A stretch of 64,000 nt of DNA, taken from assembly GCA_963082875.1 (NCBI GenBank), contig OY720097.1, forward strand, positions 3,782,001 through 3,846,000, read 5' to 3'. The translations under genes were made by a program, and so were the position numbers. Source of the DNA: Corella eumyota. Lineage: Eukaryota > Chordata > Ascidiacea > Phlebobranchia > Corellidae. The notes under the pieces were generated by a model. That model saw nothing but the letters and a program-made list of their open reading frames with translations. It was not told the origin of the DNA and made no database searches. Positions 13,362 through 25,560 of the stretch are shown piece by piece (the stretch's first letter is position 1; each line of letters opens with the position of its first letter).

Positions 13362-16300
13362 ATGAATATTGTTAAATTATATTTGTTTGTTCTGGCTGCA
13401 AACTTTGGACATGCTTCCCATCTTAAAGTGTCAGAGCAGTGTACCATAGAACAACAATGGAGGTATAAACAACATTAAATTTTTTTTTTATAACACAAAA
13501 AAAAAAACATAATTTAAGAAAATGTTAAATAAAATAACAAATGTCAGAATGTAGAACAATTTTTGGATCTCTATTAGTTTCACATGCCCTACATAAACAG
13601 GGTGTGTAACCCAAATGCGGCACATGTAATTAAACAAAAAGGTTGCATAAATTAAACCCTTACCCTAACCCTTACATATTCAGTTTACCCATTAACACAT
13701 CTGACTCGTAAAGCGGACTAAGTTATACTCATTAAAACATATTTCAACTAATTTTTAATGTCTGGTTGAACAATTGCCATACTTAGGTTATAACGCCTTG
13801 TTAAATTCGGGAGTGCGAAACTAATAGAGATCCCAATTTTTTTCATTTAAGTATTTTATTTTTTAATTGTTGAAGATTTTTTTAGAATTGATTGTTTTCC
13901 GGAATCCTATCCTTACGCCGAAGAACATTGTGTAAACCGAGGTTGTTGCTATCAACCGAAACTTGATGTATACGATGACATGCCATGGTGTTATTTCCCT
14001 TCAGATTATGGCACTTACAAACTTACCAATTTAACTGTTAGTCTTTAAACTTTTTTTTATTATTGTCTAATTAAATAAAAAAAAATTTATTATTTTATTA
14101 GATAAAATATTTTTAAATTGTTAAAAACTATTTTGATCCCTAATTAACTTATGGTTGTAAATATTTAAAAAAAAAAAAAAAAACAATGTACAGACTGCTA
14201 TTTACTTTTAAAAATTTTTAAATATAGGAAAGCTCGACCGGTGCACAAGGATATTTAGTATTAAACAATGGAAACCAAACACGACATTTCATTGAAGAAA
14301 TTCCAACCCTGAAACTTGAAGTTAAATTTGAGACAGAGTCACGGTTCCGAATTCGAATTCTCGATGCAAACAAGCAAAGATATGAAGTGCCTATCGACAC
14401 TCCAAATGATTCCTTCTCGGGAAAAAAAATATTCACGGTAGAATATGCTGCCGATCATTTTGGTATTATTGTAAAGAGATTATCTACAGGAACTGTGTTG
14501 TTGAACACATCGATTGCACCTCTAATATATGCAAACCAGTTTTTACAGGTAAATGATACAGTTAAAAAATGAGGCTTTACATATTTAGAGCATGTGTTAA
14601 AAAAAATGCAGGCTAACTTTGAAAAAAAATCAGGAAAAAAATTAAATTTTGTAGATATCCACTACTTTGCCATCCCCTTACTTATATGGGCTCGGTGAAA
14701 GACATGCTGATGCTGAAATTTCAAATAATTGGAAACGGTTGATTTTCTGGCCTCGTGATCAAGCCCCCCAAGATAACACAAATCTATATGGTGATCACCC
14801 ATTCTATATCAATATCGAAAATGATGGTAACAGCCATGGTGTGTTTTTGCTTAACAGCAATGCCAAAGAAGTTGATGTGTTGCCAGGACCTGGATTAACA
14901 TGGAGAACAATAGGAGGTAAATTTTTACACAGTCACTGAAATTTTTATTTTTTAAACTTCATTTTTTTAACTTCTGTTTAGGTATTCTTGATTTTTATGT
15001 TATGTTGGGTCCCACACCTGATATGGTTATACAACAGTACACAGATGTAGTTGGCAAGCCCTTTATGCCACCTTATTGGTCTCTCGGTTTTCATTTATGT
15101 CGATGGGGTTACAACAGTTCACAACAAACATTAAACATTGTAACACAAATGAGAGATGCAAAAATACCCCAGGTAGTTTTTGAAAGATAAATATTCGTAA
15201 AAGTTTTAGATTCTTTTTTTTAGATTAATAGATTTAAATATGTTATTTATATTCAGGACGTCCAATGGAATGATATTGACTACATGGAATCTCATCTGGA
15301 CTTTACATACAACCGAGATAATTATAACACTTTACCCCAAATGGTCGACAACTTACACGATAATGGACAGCATTATGTCATGATTATTGACCCTGGTATT
15401 TCAAATACACAACCGCTTGGCTCTTACCTGCCTTATGATGATGGAATGTCTCTTGGCATCTTTGTTAACAATTCAGATAATAGCCACCCAATTGAAGGAA
15501 TAGTCTGGCCTGGGAAAACTGTATTTCCAGATTACACTCATCCTAATATAGATACATATTGGGAAAAGCAACTAAGAGCTTATCATAGTAAAGTGCCATT
15601 TGATGGGGTATGGATTGATATGAATGAACCATCTAATTTTGTTGACGGTTCGACAGAAGGATGCACGAATAACAGTTTAGAAAATCCTCCTTACGTTCCA
15701 CGTGTAAGTGGGTCGTCTCTTTCTGCGCGTACATTGTGCATGTCGGCAAACCATTACAACAACACACACTACAATGTTCACAGTCTTACTGGCTTGCTGG
15801 AAATGAAAGCTACAAGCAAGGCTCTGATCAACATTCGAAACAAGAGACCATTTGTGATTTCGAGATCTACTTTTCCAAGCTCTGGAAATTATGGAGGCCA
15901 CTGGAACGGAGATATAAGAAGCACTTGGTCAGATTTAAAACAGTCAATCACAAGTATCATAAATTTTAACATGTTTGGTATTCCGATGGTGGGTGCAGAT
16001 ATCTGTGGATTTGGTGGTGAGACGAATGAAGAATTATGCATTCGTTGGATGCAGATTGGCGCTTTTTATCCCTTTATGAGAAACCATAATAATTTAGTAA
16101 TGAAAGGCCAGGCTCCCGTGCAGTTTTCAATTTCAGCTCAGGACAGTATGAAAACAGCCCTTTTGCTTCGATACACCTTACTACCATATTTGTATACACT
16201 TTTCCATAGTTCTCATGTAAAGGGAGGGACAGTAGCCCGAGGTTTATTCTTCGAGTTTCCACTCGATAAAAACACAATGTCGATTGGTGAGCAGTTCATG

Positions 16301-16873
16301 TGGGGTTCAGCACTTTTGATATCACCAGTTTTGGCTGAGAAAGCAACTTCAGTAAATGCTTATTTTCCTGCTGGAATGTGGTATGACTTATCAGGTGATT
16401 TCGGAACATCTCTTGTTTCCACTGGAGAATATTTCACACTTGATGCTCCCTTAAATGTCATCCCTCTTCATGCTAGAGGGGGGTTTATAATACCATCACA
16501 ATTTCCACAGACCACAACTACAGAAAGCCGAAAAAATCCCTTCTTGTTAATCGTAGCTCCAGACAAACTGGGGACTGCAAATGGGGAGTTATACTGGGAT
16601 GATGGAGATAGTTTAGATACATTCGAGAAAGGTGATTATTTATTGGTCGAATTTCAACTTGCTGGAAATAAATTGAAATCTGTAGTATCTCGACCATCAT
16701 CTTTAATTGCAAAGTTAAACGAGATATTTATATTTTCGTATTTGTTGAAACCAACATCGGTTATGGTTAACGGTCAGTCTGTTCCGTTTGAAATTACAGT
16801 AAACAGCGTACTTGAAATCCATTGCAACGTCGATTTAAACACCCCATTGAGCGTGGAAATTATTACTAAATAG
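13362..16873 (+). CDS. Alpha-glucosidase, glycoside hydrolase family 31, with trefoil domain
   Basis: There are six exons in matching phase: 13362-13462, 13886-14036, 14228-14548, 14655-14916, 14982-15172 and 15257-16873, giving 880 residues. Residues 1-19 are a signal peptide (hydrophobic core LYLFVLAA). Residues 27 to about 70 are a P-type trefoil domain with its Cys pattern (DCFPE...[10 protein letters not shown]...PWCYFP). The rest is a GH31 catalytic domain: [10 protein letters not shown] carries the nucleophile, Asp463, and GHWNGDIRS the acid/base, Asp561. The family hydrolyses alpha-1,4-linked glucose from glycogen, starch or maltose. The single-catalytic-unit layout and length resemble lysosomal acid alpha-glucosidase (human about 950 residues). 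One half of intestinal maltase-glucoamylase is the alternative, but no membrane anchor is seen. The start is the only ATG ahead of the signal peptide. Intron 1 holds a MITE. Confidence 0.93.
13557..13841. mobile_element. hAT-type MITE, copy 1, with 8-bp target duplication
   Basis: The element is 13565-13833 (269 bp), with 17-bp inverted ends ggatctctattagtttc and gaaactaatagagatcc. It is flanked on both sides by the 8-base direct repeat caattttt (13557-13564 and 13834-13841). An 8-bp duplication is typical of the hAT superfamily. It has no coding capacity. It sits in intron 1 of the alpha-glucosidase gene. The same 269-bp element occurs inverted at 24183-24451. Confidence 0.88.
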
Positions 16874-17563
16874 TCATTTGTTTGGCAATAATACTTATAA
16901 TGCATTTACTTATTATACTATACCTGTGTTTAATTTAAAATCATCATTTTATATTTACAAATTGCCATAAAATGTGTGTTATAATTTCGCAATGTACATT
17001 TATAATTTTATCATGTATTGAAATCTTGTCACTGTAATTAATTGCTTCTTATTTTGTTTGTTTAGCAGTTTTAAATACAAGATCGGCATTTTATAGTTTG
17101 GAATTTGACCTTTATTGTTTAATATGCATAATAAAGAAAAGCAAAAGCAGACTGTACATTTTTTACCAATTGCCTAATAAGAAAATTAAAACGAAGAAAA
17201 GAATAAAATAATAATTTTAAACATTTTTTGACAAGATTATTGATAGCAAAACATTTTTTAACATTTTTAAGACAATGGTGTTTATAAACAAAAGAGATGG
17301 CCTACATTAAAAAAACTTAAACTAAATTTTTATTATAAATGATGATATTCATAATACAAAGTTGGCAGTAAAAATAAATTCTTTTTTTACGATCAGTAAT
17401 AAAGATTAGCCCTAAACTTTGTTATTATAAATAGTATACCACAAATAATTATAGTTGATACATTTACCTATAAATTTATTGGATTATATTTTCATAAATA
17501 CCCATTTTTACTAAAATTTTAAAGTGATTTTTAACAGAATTTTTTTCAGTTTGTTAAAAAGGT
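16874..17563. other. Convergent 3' intergenic region
   Basis: This is AT-rich sequence between the stops of the alpha-glucosidase gene (plus) and NUP153 (minus). It contains 'aataaag' near 17130 on the plus strand, a possible poly(A) signal for the glucosidase. I recognise no other gene or repeat. Confidence 0.5.
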
Positions 17564-20500
17564 TCATTTTTTTAGACGCCTGGCCGCTTTTTTTACAATC
17601 CGTCGCCCCCCCTGGGGAGTAGTGGAACCCCCTTGACCAATACTAAAAGCAGGGGAACTTCTTCCCTCAGTTGATGAAGATGCTCCGACCTGGAACGCAG
17701 AATTTCCGGTCATTGGCATAATAGGAGCAGTAGGTTTTCCTGTGAAGGTAAATTTGGATATCTGTTGTGTTTGAGCTGTTTGGGCTCCAAACGCAAAACC
17801 AGAGTTTACTGGTTCCTGCTGATTAGTTTGATTTGCACCAAACTGAAAAGGTTTTGCCGACTCTGGTTGCTTAGCCGGGTTCCCAAATTGAAATCCTGAC
17901 TTTGGAACTTGTGAAGGGTTACTCTGGCCTGACCCAAATTGAAAACCAGTCGACTGTGAAGGATTATTCTGTGTGTTACCAAATTGAAATGTTGTTTTCG
18001 GAGCCTCGGCCGGTTTATTTTGACCTGACCCAAATTGAAATGGTTTTGCAGTTTCTACTGGTTTATTTTGACCAGCTCCAAATTGAAATGGTATTGCAGT
18101 TTCTACTGGTTTATTTTGACCAGCCCCAAATTGAAATGAGTTTGTAGTGTTTACTGGTTTATTTTGACCAGCTTTAAATTGAAATGAGTTTGTGGTTTGT
18201 ACTGGTTTATTTTGACCAGTTCCAAATTGAAAACCTGGCTTTGCAGACTCTACTGGTTTAGAAACTTCCGAAGGTTTATTTTGACCAACTTTGAATTGAA
18301 ATGGTGTGGTAGTTTCTACTGGTTTATTTTGACCAACCCCAAATTGAAATGGTTTTTTGGTTTCTACTGATTTATTTTGACCGGCTCCAAATTGAAAACC
18401 TGGCTTTGCGGTGTCTTCTGGTTTAGAAACTTCCGAAGGTTTATTTTGACCAGCTCCAAATTGAAATGGTTTTTTGGTTTCTACTGGTTTATTTTGACCA
18501 ACCCCAAATTGAAATGGTTTTTTGGTTTCTATTGGTTTATTTTGACCAGCACTAAATTGAAAACCTGGCTTTGCAGACTCTACCGTGTTAGAAACTTCTG
18601 AAGGTTTATTTTGTGTTAATCCAAATTGAAAACTTGCATTCGGTTTGACAGCTATATTTGATTTTTCTGGCTCCTTAGAGCTGGATTCTTTGGAAAATTC
18701 AAACCCTGTGTTAGGTTTAGTGGCAGGACTTCCAAACTGAAAGCTACCACTACTAGCAGGCTTTGCTTGAAATTGAAAACCTGCAGATGTTGGTTTTGAT
18801 TTAGTTGTTTCAATTGGTTTGTTTTCAACTGGTTTAAACATAGGGTTTGGTTGGGTCGTAGAAGCACTAGGCATGTTTGGTTTCGCGGTTCCAGTTGTAG
18901 TTGTTGGTTTTGCTAAACTGGTACTAATGGTTGGTTTCTGAAATAGTGGTGTCTTTGGTACTGTACCAGTCAATGTTACTCTAGATGAAGTGGCTGATTG
19001 TGCGCGAGGTTGTAGATTAAATGTTGCTTTAGGTTTGGTGTTAATGGTTGCTGGTACTTGAGTTGTAATTGGGACAACAGGTTTTGGTGCAGGGGCCCCG
19101 AATTTCAACAAGTTCTTGGAAGTTTCACCAAACTGAAAGGTAGATCCTGAACTCTTCTTTCTTCCACTTCTTCCTCCTACATAAAAAAATAAATTTCTTA
19201 TAAAAATTCTTGAAGGTTTATTTGTATTTTTTTTTTAAAAAAAAGATAATCTTTATAAAAAATTCAAAATATTTCATAAAAATTGGAATAAAAATAGTTA
19301 AATAGAGAATAAAATAACAATAAATATATTCTTAATTGTTACCTTTGCATGCCACACATAGTGACACGATTCCCTGATTTTGTGTAAAACATAAATCACA
19401 TGTCCAGTTTTCTGGCTCCTGTTTTTTCGGAGGTTTATTTTTAACAGGTTTAGTTATTTTAAAAACGCCTTCAAGCTTTTGATTGGGTCTATCACATGCT
19501 TCGCAAGTTGATCTATTCTTATCATTAGTTTTCATACAAGTATTACATCTCCAACTATCGGTTGTATTTTTGTCTTTTGCAACACCAAATGAAAATCCAG
19601 TTGTTTTTACTGCTGTAGACTTTATGCTGTTCGAATTTGGTGTTGTACAAGCTACACAAGCAATTTTGTCACTGTCATTCATAACCAAACAAGTCTGACA
19701 TTCCCATTTTTTATTCGTTTTTTCTGTTGGAACACCAAATGAAAATCCAGTTGTTTTTGGTGCTGTAGAACTTTTGCTGTTTGGATTTGGTGTTGTACAA
19801 GCTACACAAGCAATTTTGTCGCCGTCATTCATAACCAAACAAGTCTGACATTCCCATTTCTTATTCGTTTTTGCTGCTGGAACACCAAATGAAAATCCAG
19901 TTGTTTTGACTTCTGTAGAACTTTTGCTGTTTGGATTTGGTGTTGTACAAGCTACACAAGCAATTTTGTCGCCGTCATTCATAACCAAACAAGTCTGACA
20001 TTCCCATTTCTTATTCGTTTTTGCTGTTGGAACACCAAATGAAAATCCAGTTGTTTTTGGTGCTGTAGAACTTTTGCTGTTTGGATTTGGTGTTGTACAA
20101 GCTACACAAGCATTTTTGTCACCGTCGTTCATAACCAAACAAGTCTGACATTCCCACTTTTGGTTTGTTTCTGCTGTTGCTGATGGTACACCAAAGGAAA
20201 ATCCAGTTGTTTTGACTTCTGTAGAACTTTTGCTGTTAGGGTTTGGTGTTGTACAAGCTACGCAAGCATTTTTGTCGCTGTTGTTCATAACCAAACAAGT
20301 CTGGCATTCCCATTTTTTATTCGTTTTTTCTTTTGAAACACCAAATGAAAATCCAGTTGTTTTTGGTGCTGTAGAACTTTTGCTGTTTGGATTTGGTGTT
20401 GTACAAGCTACACAAGCATTTTTGTCACTGTCGTTCATAACCAAACAAGTCTGGCATTCCCATTTTTGGTTTGTTTTTGCTGTTTGAACACCAAATGAAA

Positions 20501-22115
20501 ATCCTGGTGTTTTTACTGTAGTATCCTTTTTGTTGTTAGGGTTTGGTGTTGTACAAGCTACACAAACATTTTTGTTGCTGTCGTTCATAACCAAACAAGT
20601 CTGGCATTCCCATTTTTGGTTTGTTTTTGCTGTTTGAACACCAAATGAAAATCCTGTTGTTTTTACTGTAGTATCCTTTTTGCTGTTAGGGTTTGGTGTT
20701 GTACAAGCTACACAAGCATTTTTGTCGCCATCGTTCATAACCGAACAAGTCTGGCATTCCCATTTTTGGTTTGTTTTTGCTGTTTGAACACCAAATGAAA
20801 ATCCTGTTGTTTTTACTGTATTATCCTTTTTGCTGTTAGGGTTTGGTGTTGTACAAGCTACACAAGCATTTTTGTCGCTGTCATTCATAACCAAACAAGT
20901 CTGGCATTCCCACTTCTGGCTTGTTTTTGCTGTTTGAACACCAAATGAAAATCCAGTTGGTTTTACTGTTGTAGAACTTTTGCTGTTAGGGTTTGGTGTT
21001 GTACAAGCTACACAAACATTTTTGTTGCTGTCGTTCATAACCAAACAAGTCTGGCATTCCCATTTTTTAGCATTATTGCCAAATGACGGTACTTTAATTT
21101 TGTAGCTCAAAACAACTTTAGCAGGAAATTTAAAAAGGAACTTTGGCATAGCTTCTGAAGAACCTAATAGTTGTTGGCTTGCATTAATACGTCTAGGTTT
21201 GGAGAATTTATAAGGTTGGGTATCCATAGAATTAGTAACTTGACGTTTTGTAGGTTTTGAAGATAATGGATTTGTGATAAATTGTTTAAACCCACCAACA
21301 GGGATTGGTAAAGCAACTTTGGATACAGGTAATTCTGTGTCATTCACTGGCGCGTCTGTACTTGCAGTAGTGTAGTGTGACCTACGTTGATTTTTCATTT
21401 TTCCACCTGGGTTAACTTGTTGTTTTTGGATTACAATTTCTTTTGTTGCAATACCAGCAGATGGAATTGGAGTTATTGGGGATAAATTAAAATCAGGTTT
21501 ATTGTTTTGTATTTTTTTGACTTTGGGTGACATAAAAAGTGAAACTGGAGGGTCTTTATTTCTGGTTATCAAGTTTTTAAAGTTTGGTTTTTCTATTGGT
21601 GCAGGTTGTTTTAGAATTTTGGCAGAAGCAGATAATTGTTCGAGTTTTTGAAAGATCTTACTGGCAGTTGAACTCATCGGATTTTTAAGAATCGAATTGT
21701 TACCGGCGTTGGTTTGGTTTAAAGTCTGGTTTCGAATTTGACGATATTTAGGAAGTTGGTAAGGAATACCCACTGATGATTTTCTCGTCGTCATTGCTCC
21801 TCCAAATTTTACACTACCATTATAAAAAGAACTTTCTTTTTTAATATGAGGAAGAATTAACTTTTCATTAGGAGACTGGTTAGCAGTTCTACTATACCAA
21901 ATACTGGAAAGGCTTTTATTCGGATCTTTATTAATAGATGTAAAGCTTAAATTTCTTTGAGAATGTGATGTGTTATTCCGCCCCAAATATCTTGACAATA
22001 TAGAAGGCCTTGGAGAGTCGATAATTTTATTGAGAATTCTACGATCGTAAGGTTTTTTCTTCTGAGATGAATTAACTTTGTCTGGCTTTATTTTGCCACC
22101 CAAAAAAGAATCCAT
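17564..22115 (-). CDS. NUP153: Nucleoporin NUP153
   Basis: Two coding exons, 22115-19343 and 19176-17564, join in phase (Lys-Gly at the junction) to give 1,461 residues, close to human NUP153 (about 1,475). The N-terminal part has the pore-targeting region, with the family stretch KFGGAMTTRKSS...PYQLPKYR. Next come 12 RanBP2-type zinc fingers (W-x-C-x2-C ... C-x2-C); the first ten are nearly identical and separated by GFSFGV spacers. The C-terminal half is FG-rich (FQFG repeats), and the protein ends in a basic tail, RRIVKKAARRLKK, like the vertebrate C terminus. NUP153 sits on the nuclear basket, binds Ran through the fingers and importins through FG repeats. Human NUP153 has four fingers, so the array is expanded. 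The intron is 166 bases. A possible 3' splice acceptor (tttttttag on the minus strand) sits about 35-50 bases before the start. Confidence 0.95.
17820..18640 (-). repeat. FQFG tandem repeat array in NUP153
   Basis: A unit of about 17-20 codons, consensus KPFQFGxGQNKPxET with some longer units carrying SEVSKP, recurs about 15 times within exon 2. The DNA copies are near-identical in places (for example 18050-18180), pointing to recent unequal exchange. The repeats supply the FG motifs that bind transport receptors. Confidence 0.85.
19566..21070 (-). repeat. Ten-unit, ~150-bp tandem array encoding RanBP2 zinc fingers
   Basis: Ten consecutive units of about 50 codons each encode KWECQTCLVMND...CVACTTPNPN plus a GFSFGV spacer. 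Two diverged fingers (WRCNTC..., WTCDLC...) follow downstream. Neighbouring units differ at only a few bases, so the array has been homogenised recently by unequal crossing-over or gene conversion. Confidence 0.92.
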
Positions 22116-22416
22116 TTTTAAATATCAAAAGTAAAGTAATTAACCTACAGTATTTCTAAAAAAAATTATATACACATATATAATATATATGCTATATTAA
22201 AAAAATGAAAATAAAACATATAACTATATAAGTACAATATACAACAAAGTGTTAATATAGTTTCTAAGAAAGTTTTTTTTGGAATTATAATACCATTAAT
22301 ATTTTAACTCCCAAAGTAAATTTTTAAATAATATTTTTTTATATAATATAATTCTGATATTGCTATAACATAAAAACAAAAAAACCTCAAGTATAATTAT
22401 TTAAAAAAATATAATT

Positions 22417-22887
22417 TTACTCCTCTGGTACATTTGCTTTTAACTTAACTGGCATATTAGGAATATTTTGCCCCAAAAATAATAATTTTAATTTTTCCTT
22501 AATGTCTCTAGGAACACATAAATCTGATAATGTTTTTTCATCCCTTAAGTTTTGTTGTAAAGTTCGCAAACATAAATTTTCCAGTGTTAACATTGGTGAT
22601 AAAATTAAAATTCTAACTAAGTTTGGATCAGGAAAATAAACTTTTAAATGGTGGGGTGAAAAAACTAACTGGTATCTATATTTTTTCTCGTAGGCTAACC
22701 AAGGATGTCCAACGAACGTGTCAACGTGAAAAAATGTTCTCGGTTTCATGTGTGTGTAGGGTTTATGTTCGCCGTTAAAATCAATCCATTCCAAAGACAC
22801 GGTCACATACGTGCAATTTAGAAAAACCACCTTAACACTGTGATTCGATGGACATGACCTTAATATGGAAGGAGGATTGGCAGACAT
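22417..22887 (-). CDS. VHL: von Hippel-Lindau protein, substrate-recognition subunit of a cullin-2 ubiquitin ligase
   Basis: A single exon gives 156 residues, against about 160 for the short human form. The beta domain starts with ILRSCPSNHSVKVVFLNCT and includes WIDFNGEHKPYTHMKP, matching human WLNFDGEPQPYPTLPP; the tyrosine equivalent to human Tyr98 is kept. FVGHPWLAY matches human YRGHLWLFR, keeping the histidine and tryptophan (human His115 and Trp117) that bind hydroxyproline of HIF-alpha. LTLENLCLRTLQQNL matches the alpha-domain helix that binds elongin C. VHL marks hydroxylated HIF for degradation in normal oxygen. Human VHL has three exons; this copy has no intron in the coding region, which could be lineage intron loss or retroposition, but the open frame and conserved residues argue for function. 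It lies 301 bases upstream of NUP153 on the same strand. Confidence 0.93.
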   Translation of the reverse strand: MSANPPSILRSCPSNHSVKVVFLNCTYVTVSLEWIDFNGEHKPYTHMKPRTFFHVDTFVGHPWLAYEKKYRYQLVFSPHHLKVYFPDPNLVRILILSPMLTLENLCLRTLQQNLRDEKTLSDLCVPRDIKEKLKLLFLGQNIPNMPVKLKANVPEE

Positions 22888-23194
22888 TTCATATTAATCA
22901 CTTTACAAAAAGCACTAAAATCTGAAAATAGTATTACAAACATACAATTATTATGTTATGCAAAAATTAAGTCAGATATAAATAAAGTAAAATAGAGAAA
23001 ACTTAGTAATGAAAAAGATAATAAACATTTAAAGCATTTTACAATTTTGCAAATACTTTGGAATATTTTTGGCTGTTTTAACATGTTAAACATCTTTTAA
23101 GAAATCGTGTTACTTATTTTAAATTGAATATAACCTTCTTAATATTCACTAACAGACTAAAATCTGTCTGTCAATCTGTCGTCACTTGTAAATG

Positions 23195-24537
23195 CCAGAC
23201 ACTTCGGCCCCCGGACACTTCGGCCAAACATTTTTTTTCAAAAGGATTTTGCATTTTAATTACCATTAAAAATTTTATTTTCGTGTATCCATATACAGTT
23301 TTTTAGACTTAAAATAAAATAAGCAGTTAATTATTTTTTTTTAAACAATAAAGGGCAAGAACATGTTTTCTTTCTTTTCCAGTGTCAACTTTTTAATTTT
23401 ACAAATTAAAACCTATAAAAAACTAATTTTGAAAGTGCGTGCTTTTAGGTGACACAAGACAATGCGTTATGATATCATGTTTTTGCGAAATAGTGCCGTC
23501 TTTCTAAACAATATTTGAAGAAAATAAAGCATTAATTTATTAATTTTTACACTGAAGAATGTGCATAATTATGTTATTAGTTTTTGCCCGTGTTAATGTA
23601 TATAAATTTATATACCAAAACACAAAAAAATAAAGTCAGCGTAAGACCATATTTTACCGATATTCAATATAAAATTTTGCATAGAGTATATACAGTGTAT
23701 ATATATAAAAGTTTTTATTGGTTGTTACGTTAATGACATATGTTGGTTTTTAGAATATTTATTTTTTTAAGATTTTTTTAAAACGGATTAAAGACGGATG
23801 CTTCTGGCTTACAAAATTTTACAACTTATCGCTTTCGGCCTGCGAAATTTTTCACCAACTTGCAGGGAGCCTGCATCGTTACGCCAGTGTATATTTTTAA
23901 CGCAAGACCATATTTTACCGATATTCAAAATGAATTTTGGCAAAAAGTACAATAGTTAAAAAAGTTTTAACCGGTTGTTAAGATAAATATACATGTTAAT
24001 TTTTAGAATATTTTATTTTTTAAAGACTTTTATCTCGAAAACGTAATTTTAAAACGCATTAAAGGAGAAACCTTCTCCGTTCTAAATTTAGTTTTTGACA
24101 TATAAATCATTAAAGAAACAGGTAAACTAATTATATCTTAATTTGCAAAACCAAACAAAATTTACTTATAGATTGTACTTTTGGATCTCTATTACTTTCG
24201 CACGCCCGAATTTAACAAGGCGTTATAACCTAAGTATGGCAATTGTTTAACCAGACATTAAAAATTAGTTGAAATATGTTTCAATGAGTATAACTTAGTC
24301 CGCTTTACGAGTCAGATGTGTTAATTGGTAAACTGAATATGTAAGGGTTAGGGTAAGGGTTCAATTTATGCAACCTCTTTGTTTAATTACATGTGCCGTA
24401 TTTCGGTTACACACCCTGTTTATGTAAGGCAGGCGAAACTAATAGAGATCCGTACTTTTTGCCAAATTATATTTCAAATATCGGTAAAATATGGTTTATC
24501 AGTGAAATTAAAACACTTCAGGGGCCGAAGTGTCTGG
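23195..24537. mobile_element. Foldback DNA element with ccagacacttcggcccc ends
   Basis: The outer ends are inverted: ccagacacttcggcccc at 23195 and ggggccgaagtgtctgg ending at 24537. The interior is built from internal repeats starting 'gcaagaccatattttaccgatattc' (23645, 23900) and their inverse near 24460-24500. There is no coding capacity. The hAT-type MITE copy 2 is inserted inside. A related foldback lies at 33117-33900. I do not see a clear target duplication. Confidence 0.6.
24175..24459. mobile_element. hAT-type MITE, copy 2, with 8-bp target duplication
   Basis: The element is 24183-24451 (269 bp), the inverted copy of 13565-13833, with ggatctctattactttc and gaaactaatagagatcc ends. 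It is flanked by the 8-base direct repeat gtactttt at 24175-24182 and 24452-24459. It is nested in the foldback element, so it inserted later. Confidence 0.88.
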
Positions 24538-24539
24538 TC

Positions 24540-24738
24540 TGTTGGTTAATGTCACTCGTCCAGTCGTCAGTCTGACATCTGTACGTTACTGGCAACGTCG
24601 ATCTGTGAGAACTGCCTGCTATTAAATTAACAACAGCAAAACAACCCATGCAAGGATACAAGTCCAAAAATTTTCTATATTCTGCAAAAACATTATATAA
24701 CTTATTACTTTTTACACAAAAATCGACTTCATTGCGAA
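24540..24738 (+). repeat. Left half of a dispersed repeat split by the Mutator-like element
   Basis: The stretch from 'gttactggcaacgtcgatctg' to 'aatcgacttcattgcgaactc' matches 41660-41840. The matching right half, 'aaaaattggtaaagcatgac...', continues after the element at 30085-30180 and matches 41945-42030. Confidence 0.75.
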
Positions 24739-24959
24739 CTCAATTGAGGGATGTACTAAAACCAGACACCCGACACTTTTTCAGACACCTCTAAAATTCA
24801 CTTTATCGTTGTTATTTTTTAATAAAAATGATTTTTCCGACTTTAGGACTATTGTTCCAGCTTGCCTCAACAATTTTTTTTTTGTTTTAACGTGTTGAAA
24901 TTTGTGGCAAAATTTTTTTAATTTAGGGGTGCCGGAATTTGCGGTAATTTCACCCTCAT

Positions 24960-25560
24960 CAGACACCTCCAAAAACCAATTAAACAGTTATAAATTTTAA
25001 TAAAAACTGCCTTAACAACATAAGAACGCTTAAACTAACTTGCCCCAGTCGTTTTTAAAAAAAAATAATGGTTATAAAATGGTTTTTAAAGGTGTCTGAA
25101 ATTGGCAATAACGACCATACTTAAAATTTCTTCATCCTCAGACACTTCCAAAAACCAATTAAACAGTTATAAATTTTAATAAAAACTGCCTTAACAACAT
25201 AAGAACGCTTAAACTAACTTGCCCCGGTCATTTTTATTAAAAAATAATGGTTATAAAATGGTTTTTAAAGATGTCTGAAATTGGCAATAACGACCATACT
25301 TAAAATTTCTTCATCCTCAGACACCTCCAAAAACCAATTAAACAGTTATAAATTTTAATAAAAACTGCCTTAACAACATGAGAACGGTTAAACTAACTTG
25401 CCCCGGTCATTTTTATTAAAAAATAATGGTTATAAAATGGTTTTTAAAGGTGTCTGAAATTGGCAATAACGACCATAGTTAAAATTTCTTCTTCCTCAGA
25501 CACCTCCAAAAACCAATTAAAGAGTTATAAATTTTAATAAAAACTCCTAAAACATAAAAA
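24960..25560. repeat. Left subterminal array of the Mutator-like element, ~180-bp units
   Basis: Units begin near 24960, 25139, 25319 and 25498 with 'agacacctccaaaaacc' and run on with 'ttaaactaacttgcccc' and 'ggcaataacgaccata'. The right arm (29285-29850) carries the same units inverted. Such subterminal repeats are usual transposase-binding regions. Confidence 0.85.

Noticed and set aside
13655-13685. Telomere-like cccttaccctaaccctt motif
   Set aside because: It is part of both MITE copies (also inverted near 24345) and not a repeat tract, so it is not telomeric.
20212-20487. Plus-strand open frames across 17902-20487
   Set aside because: They are antisense shadows of the NUP153 repeat arrays.
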